Below, in pieces: positions 42,533 to 50,895 of a DNA stretch of 64,000 nt. Numbering within the stretch: position 1 is the first letter of the stretch; every line of letters begins with the position of its first letter. Where the stretch lies: assembly GCA_017622555.1 (NCBI GenBank), contig JAGAQV010000027.1:1-64000 (forward strand), read 5' to 3'. The DNA comes from Clostridia bacterium (lineage in GTDB: Bacteria > Bacillota > Clostridia > Oscillospirales > Acutalibacteraceae). The position numbers and the translations under genes were made by a program. Under the pieces are notes generated by a model, which ran no database searches, was not told where the DNA came from, and saw only the letters and a list, made by a program, of their open reading frames with translations.

Positions 42533-43834
42533 GTGGAGCATTATCTTGCAATAGATATTGGTGCATCTTCCGGGCGGCATATCGTTGGCTGGAAGGAAAA
42601 CGGCACGATTATCACAAAGGAAGTATACCGTTTTCCCAACGGCGTTAAGGAAGAAGATGGACACCTTGTCTGGGATGTACATAAGCTCTTTTCGAATGTT
42701 GTGGCAGGTGTAATGGAGGCATTCCAGCAATATTCGGAAATCAAAAGCCTGTCTATCGATACCTGGGGTGTGGATTATGTTTTACTGAAGGGAGACAAAG
42801 AAGTTTTGCCGGTTTACGCATACCGGGACAGTCGTACTGAGGCGCAGATCCCGCAGGTACATAAAGTTATGCCTTTTGCAGAGCTCTATCGCCGTACTGG
42901 CTGTCAGTTCCAACCCTTTAACACCATCTATCAATTATATGATGACAAGAGGAACGGGCGGTTGGACGGCGTTACCGATGTATTGATGATGCCGGAGTAC
43001 TTGTTGTGGAAGCTCTGCGACATCAAAGCAAGGGAGTATACCAACGCCACAACTATGGGCATGGTCAATGCCCAGTCCGGCGAGTTTGATGTGGAAATCG
43101 TAGATGTGCTGGGTTACCCCCGACATTTGTTCCCCAAGCTGCGTCAGCCGGGAACGGTTCTGGGAATGCTCCGACCTGAGATTGCGCAAACTGTTGGCGG
43201 AAATTGTAAAGTGGTGTTGTGCGCCACCCATGATACCGGTTCTGCGGTGGAGGGGATTCCTATGGAGGGGACCCATCTTTATATTTCCTCCGGCACATGG
43301 TCTTTGTTGGGCGTTAAGACGCCTAAGCCTATTACAGACACAGGGAGCGAAAAAGCCAATTACTCTAACGAGGGCGGAGTGGGTTACAACCGCTACCAGA
43401 AAAATATTATGGGCATGTGGCTGGTAAATGAGTTGCAGCGAGAGCTGTGCCCGGATATGAAATTCCCGGAAATCGTAAAGCTGGCAGAAGAAAGTGTGTG
43501 TGAACATGTGGTGGATGCCAATGCACCGGAGTTTTTTGCACCTAAGAGCATGAGAGCTGCTTTCGACCAGGCAACCGGGAATGGACTTGCCACCCGTGGC
43601 GATTATTTCCGTTGCGCTTACCGCTCGTTGGCAGTCAGTTATAAGCAGGCTATTACGGAATTAGAAGCCAATACGGGGTGCCGTTATAAGAAGCTTTATA
43701 TCGTGGGCGGCGGCGCAAAGAATGCTTTTTTGAATCGCCTGACGGAAGAAGCTACCGGCAAAGAAGTAGTTGCATTGCCTATTGAGGCTACCGCTCTGGG
43801 CAATCTTAAAATACAGATGGAGGTAAACTTATGA
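42533..43834 (+). CDS. rhaB: Rhamnulokinase
   Basis: 433-residue FGGY-type kinase that phosphorylates L-rhamnulose. LAIDIGASSGRHIVG is the ATP-site start. IDTWGVDYVLL, ATHDTGSAVEGIP and ISSGTWSLLGV are RhaB signatures, and KLYIVGGGAKNAFLNRLTEEATG closes the ATP site. The C-terminus EATALGNLKIQ is standard though slightly short. GTG start. It overlaps rhaA by 4 bases. Its product is the substrate of the aldolase encoded two genes on. Confidence 0.95.
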   Translation: MEHYLAIDIGASSGRHIVGWKENGTIITKEVYRFPNGVKEEDGHLVWDVHKLFSNVVAGVMEAFQQYSEIKSLSIDTWGVDYVLLKGDKEVLPVYAYRDSRTEAQIPQVHKVMPFAELYRRTGCQFQPFNTIYQLYDDKRNGRLDGVTDVLMMPEYLLWKLCDIKAREYTNATTMGMVNAQSGEFDVEIVDVLGYPRHLFPKLRQPGTVLGMLRPEIAQTVGGNCKVVLCATHDTGSAVEGIPMEGTHLYISSGTWSLLGVKTPKPITDTGSEKANYSNEGGVGYNRYQKNIMGMWLVNELQRELCPDMKFPEIVKLAEESVCEHVVDANAPEFFAPKSMRAAFDQATGNGLATRGDYFRCAYRSLAVSYKQAITELEANTGCRYKKLYIVGGGAKNAFLNRLTEEATGKEVVALPIEATALGNLKIQMEVNL

Positions 43835-45087
43835 GCTACGCAGAAGCAAAACAAAAGTATTTGAATATAGGCATCGATGCGGATGCTGCTATCGAAAAAC
43901 TGAAAACAGTTCCTGTGGCCCTGCACTGCTGGCAGGGTGACGATGTACGTGGATTTGATACTGACCCCACAAAACCCCTGACCGGCGGCATTCAGACCAC
44001 CGGCAACTATCCCGGCCGCGCCCGGACTCCGGAGGAACTGATGGCGGATATCGACAAGGTCATCAGCTTGGTGCCCGGTCTGGTGAAAATGAACCTGCAC
44101 GCCAGCTATGCCATCTTTGATGAGGATAACGGTGGCTGGGTAGACCGAGACAAGCTGGAGCCTAAGCATTTTCAAAAATGGGTGGATTTCTGCAAGGAAC
44201 GTGGCTTGGGTTGCGATTTTAACCCCACCTTCTTCAGCCACCCCAAGTGCGATCCGCTGACACTGTCCAGTCCCAGCGAAGAAACGCGCAGATTCTGGGT
44301 AGAGCACGGCAAGGCTTGCGTCCGGATCTCTCAGTATCTGGCTGATGAGCTGGGGCAGCCTTGTGTAATGAATATCTGGACAGGCGATGGCTTTAAGGAT
44401 ATTCCCGCTGATCGGTTGGGGCCCCGCCTGCGTTACAAGCAGTCCTTTGACGAGATTCTGTCCGAACCCTTTGATCCAAAAAAGGTCTATCCCTGCGCTG
44501 AATCCAAGGTCTTTGACATCGGTGTGGAAAGCTATACCGTTGGCTCTGCAGAGTGGTGCCTGAAATATGCCGATTCCCGGCCTGATTGCATCAGTTTGAT
44601 GGATAACGGCCACTATCACCCCACAGAGGTGGTCAGCGATAAGATTTCTGCTATTTTGACCTATGATAAAAAAATGGCGCTTCATGTGACCCGCGGTGTC
44701 CGCTGGGACAGTGACCATGTGGTACTTTTTGATGACGAGACAAAGGAGATCTGCAAAGAGATCGTCCGTTGTGACGGATTAGACAAGGTCTTTATTGCGC
44801 TGGACTATTTTGATGCATCTATCAATCGGGTATCCGCCTGGGTAACCGGCTTCCGGAATCTGCAGAAATGCCTACTGTTTGCCCTGCTGCAGCCAAACAA
44901 TGAACTGAAGAAGCTGCAGGATGAAGGAAACTGGGGAAAGCTTATGGTCCTGCAGGAGGAGCTGAAGACTATGCCCTTTGGGGATGTTTGGGAGGAATAC
45001 TGCAGGGTCTGCGGAAAGCCTGCAGACGGCCAATGGCTACCCCAGATCGAGTTATACGAAAAAGAAGTACAGAGCAAGAGAGGATAA
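43831..45087 (+). CDS. rhaA: L-rhamnose isomerase
   Basis: 418-residue metal-dependent isomerase converting L-rhamnose to L-rhamnulose. Features are PVALHCWQGDDVRGFDT near the N-terminus, VKMNLHASYAIFD, GLGCDFNPTFFSHPKCD, and CISLMDNGHYHPTEVVSDKISAIL with metal ligands. HVTRGVRWDSDHVVLFDDET completes the site. The length is normal. ATGA overlap with rhaB; the aldolase gene follows by 5 bases. A very long antisense frame here is only a by-product of GC-rich codons. Confidence 0.97.
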   Translation: MSYAEAKQKYLNIGIDADAAIEKLKTVPVALHCWQGDDVRGFDTDPTKPLTGGIQTTGNYPGRARTPEELMADIDKVISLVPGLVKMNLHASYAIFDEDNGGWVDRDKLEPKHFQKWVDFCKERGLGCDFNPTFFSHPKCDPLTLSSPSEETRRFWVEHGKACVRISQYLADELGQPCVMNIWTGDGFKDIPADRLGPRLRYKQSFDEILSEPFDPKKVYPCAESKVFDIGVESYTVGSAEWCLKYADSRPDCISLMDNGHYHPTEVVSDKISAILTYDKKMALHVTRGVRWDSDHVVLFDDETKEICKEIVRCDGLDKVFIALDYFDASINRVSAWVTGFRNLQKCLLFALLQPNNELKKLQDEGNWGKLMVLQEELKTMPFGDVWEEYCRVCGKPADGQWLPQIELYEKEVQSKRG

Positions 45088-45092
45088 ATAAC

Positions 45093-45908
45093 ATGAAGAA
45101 TATTATGAATGCACCCTTTGTGGAGGAGATGCGCAAAACCACCGCAAATATGTACCGCCTTGGTTGGGATGAGCGCAACGGCGGCAATATCAGTTATATG
45201 CTGGACGAAGTCGAAGTAGGGGAGTACCTGGATCTGAATAATATCATTCGTACCATCCCTCTTGGTTTTGATGCCACTGCAATTACCGGAAAAATATTTA
45301 TTGTTACCGGCACCGGCAAGTATTTTAAGAATGTGGATGGCGACCCTGAAACCAATCTGGGTATCGTTCGGATCGCTGATGATGGTCGGACTGCCGAGCT
45401 GTTGTGGGGTTACAAGGACGGCGGCAAATTTACCTCTGAGTTCCCCGCCCACCTGATGAGCCACATGGCACGCTTGTCTGTAGATCCGGAAAACCGGGTG
45501 GTCATGCACTGCCATCCTACCCACACTCTGGCTATGAACTATGTTCACGAGCTGGATGAGAAGAAGTTCACCCATACTCTGTGGGAGATGTGCACTGAGT
45601 GCATCGTTGTATTCCCTGATGGCGTGGGTGTTCTGCCCTGGATGCTCTGCGGAACGAACTCTATCGGTGAAGCTACCGCTGAGAAGATGAAGGAATTCCG
45701 ACTGGTGGTATGGGGTATGCACGGTATCTACAGTGCCGGCAAGACAATGGATGAGACCTTTGGCCTGATCGAAACTGTGGAAAAGGCCGCACAGATCTAC
45801 ATGCTTACTGCCCATCTGCCCAGAATCAATACAATTAAGGACGAGGAAATGGTTGAGCTGGCAGAGTTCTTTGGTGTAAATTATCGCAAGGACTTTTTGA
45901 ACTTGTAA
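45093..45908 (+). CDS. rhaD: Rhamnulose-1-phosphate aldolase
   Basis: 271-residue class II aldolase that cleaves rhamnulose-1-phosphate to DHAP and lactaldehyde. Signature segments are WDERNGGNISYML, FIVTGTGKYFKN, the zinc ligands in VVMHCHPTHTLAMNYV (HxH), and LVVWGMHGIYSAG (third His). I start at ATG 45093; earlier starts run inside rhaA. No rhamnose transporter or lactaldehyde reductase is in the cassette, so uptake must rely on another locus. Confidence 0.95.
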   Translation: MKNIMNAPFVEEMRKTTANMYRLGWDERNGGNISYMLDEVEVGEYLDLNNIIRTIPLGFDATAITGKIFIVTGTGKYFKNVDGDPETNLGIVRIADDGRTAELLWGYKDGGKFTSEFPAHLMSHMARLSVDPENRVVMHCHPTHTLAMNYVHELDEKKFTHTLWEMCTECIVVFPDGVGVLPWMLCGTNSIGEATAEKMKEFRLVVWGMHGIYSAGKTMDETFGLIETVEKAAQIYMLTAHLPRINTIKDEEMVELAEFFGVNYRKDFLNL

Positions 45909-45923
45909 GGACAGCATAAAGCA

Positions 45924-46067
45924 CTGCGTCCTAAGTTGACACAAGCAGAAGGAATGGTCTTAGGCGTCGGCGCGAAGATGTTTACAATAGCAGGCCCCGT
46001 GATTGTCTATGGCACAGTTGCAAGTGTAATTTATGGGGTTATTTATTGGATAACTACTCTTTTCTAA
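45924..46067 (+). repeat. spoVAC 3'-end repeat, copy 3
   Basis: A leader variant TCCTAAGTTGACACAAGCAG, then codons EGMVLGVGAKMFTIAGPVIVYGTV... ITTLF and stop at 46067. Over about 80 bases it is nearly identical to copy 1 and differs at many third positions from copy 0 in the intact gene. Confidence 0.9.
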
Positions 46068-46068
46068 C

Positions 46069-46101
46069 AAAAAAGCTTGACCAAATCGGTCAAGCTTTTT
46101 T
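46069..46101 (+). terminator. Terminator attached to spoVAC copy 3
   Basis: AAAAAAGCTTGACC and GGTCAAGCTTTTTT form a perfect 14-base stem with a T run. Confidence 0.85.
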
Positions 46102-46107
46102 GTGTAT

Positions 46108-46136
46108 TTGCTTTTTATAGTTTAATGTATTATAAT
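46108..46136 (+). promoter_or_regulatory. Promoter of the radical SAM gene
   Basis: TTGCTT (46108-46113), 17 bases, TATAAT (46131-46136). Confidence 0.7.
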
Positions 46137-46158
46137 CAGTTTGTAGCGAGGTGATTTT

Positions 46159-47019
46159 TTGTATAAAACGACGAATGATTATTATAAAGAAAAGTATGGC
46201 TGTAAGGTATATAAGCTTTCTATTGATGGTGGTTTTACTTGCCCTAACCGTGACGGCAGTGTTTCTACGGGTGGTTGTATTTTTTGCTCTGCTTTAGGCG
46301 GTGGCGAATTTGCTGAAAGTGGTAGTAATATTTTAGAACAGCTAGAACGTGCAAAAAACAGGGTAGAATCAAAGAATATAAATGGTAAATATATTGCATA
46401 TTTTCAGTCCTTCACAAACACCTACGCTCCCGCAAGCCGTTTAAAAAAGCTGTTTTATCAAGCAATAAAGCCCGATTATATTGTTGGGCTAAACATTGGT
46501 ACCAGACCCGACTGTTTACCAAATGATGTAATTGAACTTTTAAAAGAATTAAATAAGATTAAGCCCGTAACGGTTGAATTGGGGCTTCAAACCTCAAATG
46601 ATAATGTTGCCGAATATATAAACCGTGGCTATAAAACTGAAATATATAAAGATGCTGTTTTACGCCTTAAAAATGCAGGCATTGATGTTATAACACATAT
46701 AATTATTGGTTTACCTAATGATGACCCCATTCAAACAACCAAATTTGTAGTTAACTGTGGAACTAATGGTGTTAAATTTCATCTTTTACATATTCTTAAA
46801 AATACCCGTTTGGCTAAAGAATTTGAAACCGGCAGGGTAGAGGTATTAACAATTGAACAATATGCCAAAGTGCTAAAAAATTGCATTGCTGTTTTAACAC
46901 CTGACATAGTTGTTCATAGAATAACGGGTGACGGTGCTAAAAAGGATTTAATTGCACCGCTTTGGTCAGCCGATAAAAAGAAAACATTAAATTATTTAAA
47001 TAAATATTTACAAAAATAA
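46159..47019 (+). CDS. Radical SAM protein, TIGR01212/YtqA type
   Basis: 286 residues from a TTG start (GAGGTGA 8 bases before). The iron-sulphur cluster cysteines are in FTCPNRDGSVSTGGCIFCSALGGGEF, a longer spacing than CxxxCxxC, as in the TIGR01212 family. SAM-site motifs are IGTRPDCLP and VELGLQTSND. The family is linked to tRNA-modification-type chemistry but its substrate is not fixed. It marks the return to ordinary chromosome after the cassette array. Confidence 0.88.
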   Translation: MYKTTNDYYKEKYGCKVYKLSIDGGFTCPNRDGSVSTGGCIFCSALGGGEFAESGSNILEQLERAKNRVESKNINGKYIAYFQSFTNTYAPASRLKKLFYQAIKPDYIVGLNIGTRPDCLPNDVIELLKELNKIKPVTVELGLQTSNDNVAEYINRGYKTEIYKDAVLRLKNAGIDVITHIIIGLPNDDPIQTTKFVVNCGTNGVKFHLLHILKNTRLAKEFETGRVEVLTIEQYAKVLKNCIAVLTPDIVVHRITGDGAKKDLIAPLWSADKKKTLNYLNKYLQK

Positions 47020-47046
47020 CCGCCTTGACAGCTTGTCAGGGCGGTT
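47018..47046. terminator. Bidirectional terminator
   Basis: AACCGCCTTGACA and TGTCAGGGCGGTT form a 13-base stem with one mismatch, between convergent genes. Confidence 0.8.
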
Positions 47047-47053
47047 TAAATTT

Positions 47054-48256
47054 TTATTTGTGAATATACAGCTTTGCAAGACCGCCCTCACTTGTTTCAC
47101 GGTAAAGGTGAGAAAGGTCTTTACCCGTCTGATACATTGTTTCAACCACAACGTCAAACGAAACCTTACGACTGCCGTAAAGAAAATTAGCAAGGCTTAA
47201 AGCGTTAATTGCTCGCATCGCAGCAACAGCGTTTCTTTCAATGCAGGGAATTTGCACCAAACCGCCAACTGGGTCGCAGGTGAGTCCCAAATGATGCTCC
47301 ATTGCGACTTCGGCGGCATATTCGATTTGGTCTATTCCCATTTCAAAAAGTTCGCACAAAGCAGCTGAGGCCATACAGCAGGCTGTACCAATTTCAGCCT
47401 GACAGCCACATTCAGCACCGCTTATTGAAGCGTTTGTTGCAACAATATTACCAATTAGTCCTGCCACGGCTAATGCACGGATAATATCGTCATCGCTAAA
47501 GTGGTTTTTGTCCTTCATATATTTAAGCACCGCAGGAACGACACCGCACGACCCACAGGTTGGGGCAGTTACAATAATGCCACAGTCGGCATTTTGTTCG
47601 CTTACAGCAAATGCATAAGAGCAAACGAGTCGGTTTTCACGGGTTTGCGGGCTTTCATCAATGTGCTTTTGGTTATATAAAAATTGCGCTTTACGTTCAA
47701 CGTTTAAGCCGCCCGGTAGAGTGCCGCGCTTTGAAAGCCCTTCTTCAATAGCATTTTGCATTGTGCACCAAACTGAATACAAAAATGGCTTAATGTCGTC
47801 ACCTTCACGCTGAAAAACATAATCGCTTATTCGAATATTGTGTGATTTGCAGTATTCGGCAATTTCTGTGAAATTTCTTTCTTTATAAACTTCAATTGGT
47901 GAAATTTCTTTACTGTCATCGGTTTTGATTTCACCGCCGCCAACGCTGTAATAACGTTTTTTGCCAATTTCATTATCATTTTTAAATGCAATAAAATCGA
48001 CAGTGTTAGGATGAACGTCGGTTGGGGTTGATGTATTGAAATTAACCTCGTTTTTTATATCAGAAAGTGTGTCAATAATTGCGCGGTCAGTTCCGTGACC
48101 TTTGCCTGTTTTTGCAAGAGAACCGTAAAGTATAACCTTTATAAAATCAGCTTCGGGGTATTTTGTCATAAAGTCAGCCGCCGCAAAGGAAGGACCCATT
48201 GTGTGTGAGCTGGACGGGCCATAACCAATTTTATATACACTTTTAATTGATTTCAT
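47054..48256 (-). CDS. sdaA: L-serine dehydratase, iron-sulphur type, single chain
   Basis: 400 residues converting L-serine to pyruvate and ammonia. The N-terminal beta domain (SVYKIGYGPSSSHTMGP, residues ~5-25) and the C-terminal alpha domain with cluster cysteines (SGAECGCQAEIGTACCMA, LTCDPVGGLVQIPCIERN) are fused in one polypeptide. The CPTCGSCGVVPAV-like segment APTCGSCGVVPAVL is present. Typical of amino-acid fermenters. It is followed by a terminator and preceded by FAD-oxidoreductase genes on the same strand. Confidence 0.94.
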   Translation of the reverse strand: MKSIKSVYKIGYGPSSSHTMGPSFAAADFMTKYPEADFIKVILYGSLAKTGKGHGTDRAIIDTLSDIKNEVNFNTSTPTDVHPNTVDFIAFKNDNEIGKKRYYSVGGGEIKTDDSKEISPIEVYKERNFTEIAEYCKSHNIRISDYVFQREGDDIKPFLYSVWCTMQNAIEEGLSKRGTLPGGLNVERKAQFLYNQKHIDESPQTRENRLVCSYAFAVSEQNADCGIIVTAPTCGSCGVVPAVLKYMKDKNHFSDDDIIRALAVAGLIGNIVATNASISGAECGCQAEIGTACCMASAALCELFEMGIDQIEYAAEVAMEHHLGLTCDPVGGLVQIPCIERNAVAAMRAINALSLANFLYGSRKVSFDVVVETMYQTGKDLSHLYRETSEGGLAKLYIHK

Positions 48257-48279
48257 AATATCACCGTATTATTAGAAAA

Positions 48280-49539
48280 TTAAATACCAATTTTTTGACG
48301 AATTTCAGCGGCATCAATATCGTTTAAATTTCGATTTTGTAATGCAGAAATTGTCGCAGCGGTACCTGCCGCTTCACCGATACCAACACAAATTGGCATT
48401 ACACGATAGTTTGAATGGGCGATATGTGTGCCAGAAATATTACGTCCGCAAAGCAGTAAGTTTTCTTTTACCTCAGGTAAAAGACAGCGATATGGAATAG
48501 TATAACCTTTTTGTTGCGTAAAATGGTGTTGTACGCCGGTTTTATCAAGACCTGCGCCTGTAATATTGTGCACATCAAAATTAAAATGCGCATCCTTCAC
48601 AACATAATCATCAAACACTTTAGCTTCTAAAATATCTCGCTCATTTAAAGTATATTTTCCTTTAAAATGGCGGGTTTCACGCACACCGATTAGTGAAGCA
48701 GATGATAAAATATAGCAGTTTTCATAACCCGGAACAAATTCTCGCAAGTATTTTACAATACTGTTCATTTGTCTGCGGCAGGTTAAAGTTGCTTTTGTAA
48801 GGTCTTCGGCTTTAGTGCCATCAATATCGGTGCAGTTGGTCATATTGCAAGTAACAACTCCAGGAAGTGTTGTACGATAGGTTAAAATATGACCTGCGGG
48901 GTGGGGAATATGCTGTTTTGCAAGTGCTTGTAATTCACCCTTATCGGTTTGCATTTTTGATTCAAAGGACCCTAAAAATGCGGCGCGGCTGTAATCAACT
49001 CCCCCAACCTTGAACATAAGTGTTGCGGGTTGCATTTTGTTATCGCTTTCGCGGCCTAAAGTATATTCAGCGCCAGCAGCGGCGGCAATATCCCCGTCAC
49101 CAGTTGCATCAATTGTTACTTTTGCAAATATATCGGTCTTGCCCGACTTATTTACAACGGTTGCACCCAAAACCTTGTCGCCGTCGCAAATAGCGTCACA
49201 AGCAAATGTGTAAAGCATAATTTTACAGCCGACTTCACAAAGCATTTCCAGATATAATGTTTTCAGTTTTTCAGGGTCGATATTTATGGTTATTTTACCT
49301 TTTTGTTCACCTTCGTTAAGTTCGGCACTACGTTTAAGAATTTCATGATAAAGTGGACTGCCGCAGGTGCCTGTCCAATGGCTCATCATACCGCTTGTTG
49401 AAATACCACCAATATCTCCGCCTTGTTCAACCAAAATTACTTTGGCACCGTTTTTTGCGGCTGTATATGCAGCCGCAAAGCCTGCAGGACCACTTCCCAA
49501 AACCAGTACGTCGGTAAAAACTTCATAAGTATTTATCAT
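48280..49539 (-). CDS. FAD-dependent oxidoreductase (FAD_oxidored family), copy 1
   Basis: 419 residues from the ATG at 49539, 5 bases after AAAGGTGA. The dinucleotide-binding fold is at the N-terminus (VLVLGSGPAGFAAAYTAAKNGAKVILVE), then GGISTSGMMSHWTG, the second FAD contact VTIDATGDGDIAAAAGAEY, and the C-terminal LLLCGRNISGTHIAHSNYRVMPICVGIGEAAG. This family is abundant in gut bacteria next to carbohydrate genes and has no settled substrate. A paralogue lies 1.4 kb away, with a lipase between them. Confidence 0.85.
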   Translation of the reverse strand: MINTYEVFTDVLVLGSGPAGFAAAYTAAKNGAKVILVEQGGDIGGISTSGMMSHWTGTCGSPLYHEILKRSAELNEGEQKGKITINIDPEKLKTLYLEMLCEVGCKIMLYTFACDAICDGDKVLGATVVNKSGKTDIFAKVTIDATGDGDIAAAAGAEYTLGRESDNKMQPATLMFKVGGVDYSRAAFLGSFESKMQTDKGELQALAKQHIPHPAGHILTYRTTLPGVVTCNMTNCTDIDGTKAEDLTKATLTCRRQMNSIVKYLREFVPGYENCYILSSASLIGVRETRHFKGKYTLNERDILEAKVFDDYVVKDAHFNFDVHNITGAGLDKTGVQHHFTQQKGYTIPYRCLLPEVKENLLLCGRNISGTHIAHSNYRVMPICVGIGEAAGTAATISALQNRNLNDIDAAEIRQKIGI

Positions 49540-49551
49540 AATTATCACCTT

Positions 49552-50883
49552 TTAAAGTCCACGTTTTTTAAGGTCATTAACCATATTAACATAAAATTCC
49601 CTAACGTCAAAGCCTTCAATATTCTTTTGGAATAAATCGGTTATATCACAGTGCGAAACACCATAGTTTTTACGGGAAGAAATAAGGGTAAACTTTTCAC
49701 CCCAAGGGAAAGAATCCTCACCTACAAGACCGTCATTTGTACCGTCCGATTTTTGTATAAAGCGTGTAGTTATATCAAACGTATCACCAAAACGTGCGTT
49801 TTTAGGTAAAAGCGAACCGATGCTTTGTGTAAAGAAATAATCGGGTGTGGGATGCTTTTTATTAAATTCAGTGCAAGCCGAAGCAGTTAAATCCTGCATT
49901 GCGGCTAAAAAGTCGGGTTTATGGTCACCAAGCTTTTTAAGGGTGTTATTATAATGTGTGGCAATAAAATTCTTGGTTTTTTCTGGTATTTTGGTTAATA
50001 GATAGTCTGCATATTCACAGCCTTTATGCGGTGTGCTGATTGTTGTAAGGGATGCAACGTACTTACCCATTCCCAAGTTTTCAATAGCATAACGGCAGTC
50101 AAGCCCGCCCTTAGAATGTGCAAGAATATTAAGCTTTTCACAGCCAAAGCTTTCGCAAATTTCTTTTACACGTGCATTAAGCTCTTCAGCACTTTCTTTA
50201 ATAGCAATTGCCGATTGCTGATTACCGTAAAATACCCTTGCACCGTTTATAAAAAGTTCATTTGGAATTCGTCCCCAATAATTAAGATGTTTTTGATCAC
50301 GAAAGCATACACCGTGAACCAACAAAATGGGGTACTTAGTTGCGCAAAGCTTCAAATGACGTCGATTTTCGTTAATTTCTTCCTTAGCGGTTTCAAATTC
50401 AATTTCCTTAAAAATTGTTTTAAGTATGTAATATAAAACGATTAAATTTGCACCCGGAACTAGCCATAAAAGAACACCTAAAACACGAAGCATAATTCCA
50501 AGCTGTATTGAGGTTGTATAAACGCAAATAACCGCGCCTAAGAAGAAAAGCGACATAAAGGTATAACAAATTAAAAGACTAAAAATTAAATCCCAATAAC
50601 TATTAGGTATTGTAAAGCAGGCAAGTATGATGTGATAAAAAATTGAAATTATAGCGCTGTACAAAAATATAGAAAGCATTGCAGCGCCGTGAAAGCAAAT
50701 ACGCCATCTTATATTCTTAGTTTTAGGAATTCTTATACCCGCAAATAAAAAAACAAAGGTATAAATCGGTAAAAAAGCGGCAATAAGCCAAGGTGTTACA
50801 TATTTAATTAGCATAAATGAGTTTACCGCAAGGGATAAAAGTATAACGTATATAACATTAACCTTCGCTAAATTTTGTTGCAT
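49552..50883 (-). CDS. Membrane-anchored lipase/esterase
   Basis: 443 residues. Four to five membrane helices occupy the first ~150 residues (VIYVILLSLAVNSFMLI, WLIAAFLPIYTFVFLF, SYWDLIFSLLICYTFMSLFF). An alpha/beta hydrolase domain follows: PILLVHGVCFRD (oxyanion His-Gly), ILAHSKGGLDCRYA (serine nucleophile in HSKGG), SDGTNDGLVGEDSFPWG (Asp) and GVSHCDITD (His). The pattern fits class-2 triacylglycerol lipases. It lies 12 bases from each of two FAD oxidoreductase genes, so the three are co-transcribed. Confidence 0.82.
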   Translation of the reverse strand: MQQNLAKVNVIYVILLSLAVNSFMLIKYVTPWLIAAFLPIYTFVFLFAGIRIPKTKNIRWRICFHGAAMLSIFLYSAIISIFYHIILACFTIPNSYWDLIFSLLICYTFMSLFFLGAVICVYTTSIQLGIMLRVLGVLLWLVPGANLIVLYYILKTIFKEIEFETAKEEINENRRHLKLCATKYPILLVHGVCFRDQKHLNYWGRIPNELFINGARVFYGNQQSAIAIKESAEELNARVKEICESFGCEKLNILAHSKGGLDCRYAIENLGMGKYVASLTTISTPHKGCEYADYLLTKIPEKTKNFIATHYNNTLKKLGDHKPDFLAAMQDLTASACTEFNKKHPTPDYFFTQSIGSLLPKNARFGDTFDITTRFIQKSDGTNDGLVGEDSFPWGEKFTLISSRKNYGVSHCDITDLFQKNIEGFDVREFYVNMVNDLKKRGL

Positions 50884-50895
50884 TATTTCACCTGC

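Larger units (their letters stand above)
41375..46067. mobile_element. Cassette C behind spoVAC (rhamnose)
   Basis: 4.7-kb block from copy 2 to copy 3, with an AraC regulator and rhaB-rhaA-rhaD. Codon choice is distinctly GC-rich (CTG, GGC, ACC) compared with the AT-rich host genes, indicating recent transfer from a different genus. No recombinase is present. Confidence 0.7.

Noticed and set aside
43696..45944. Very long open frames (340 and 379 codons) antisense to rhaB, rhaA and rhaD
   Set aside because: They arise from the GC-rich codon pattern of the sense genes. The sense strand has perfect family matches and ribosome sites, the antisense has none.
35240..46067. Simple tandem amplification of spoVAC
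   Set aside because: Only the 3' end is repeated, the intervening blocks are unrelated, and each edge has the same short leader. Amplification would give whole or randomly cut copies.
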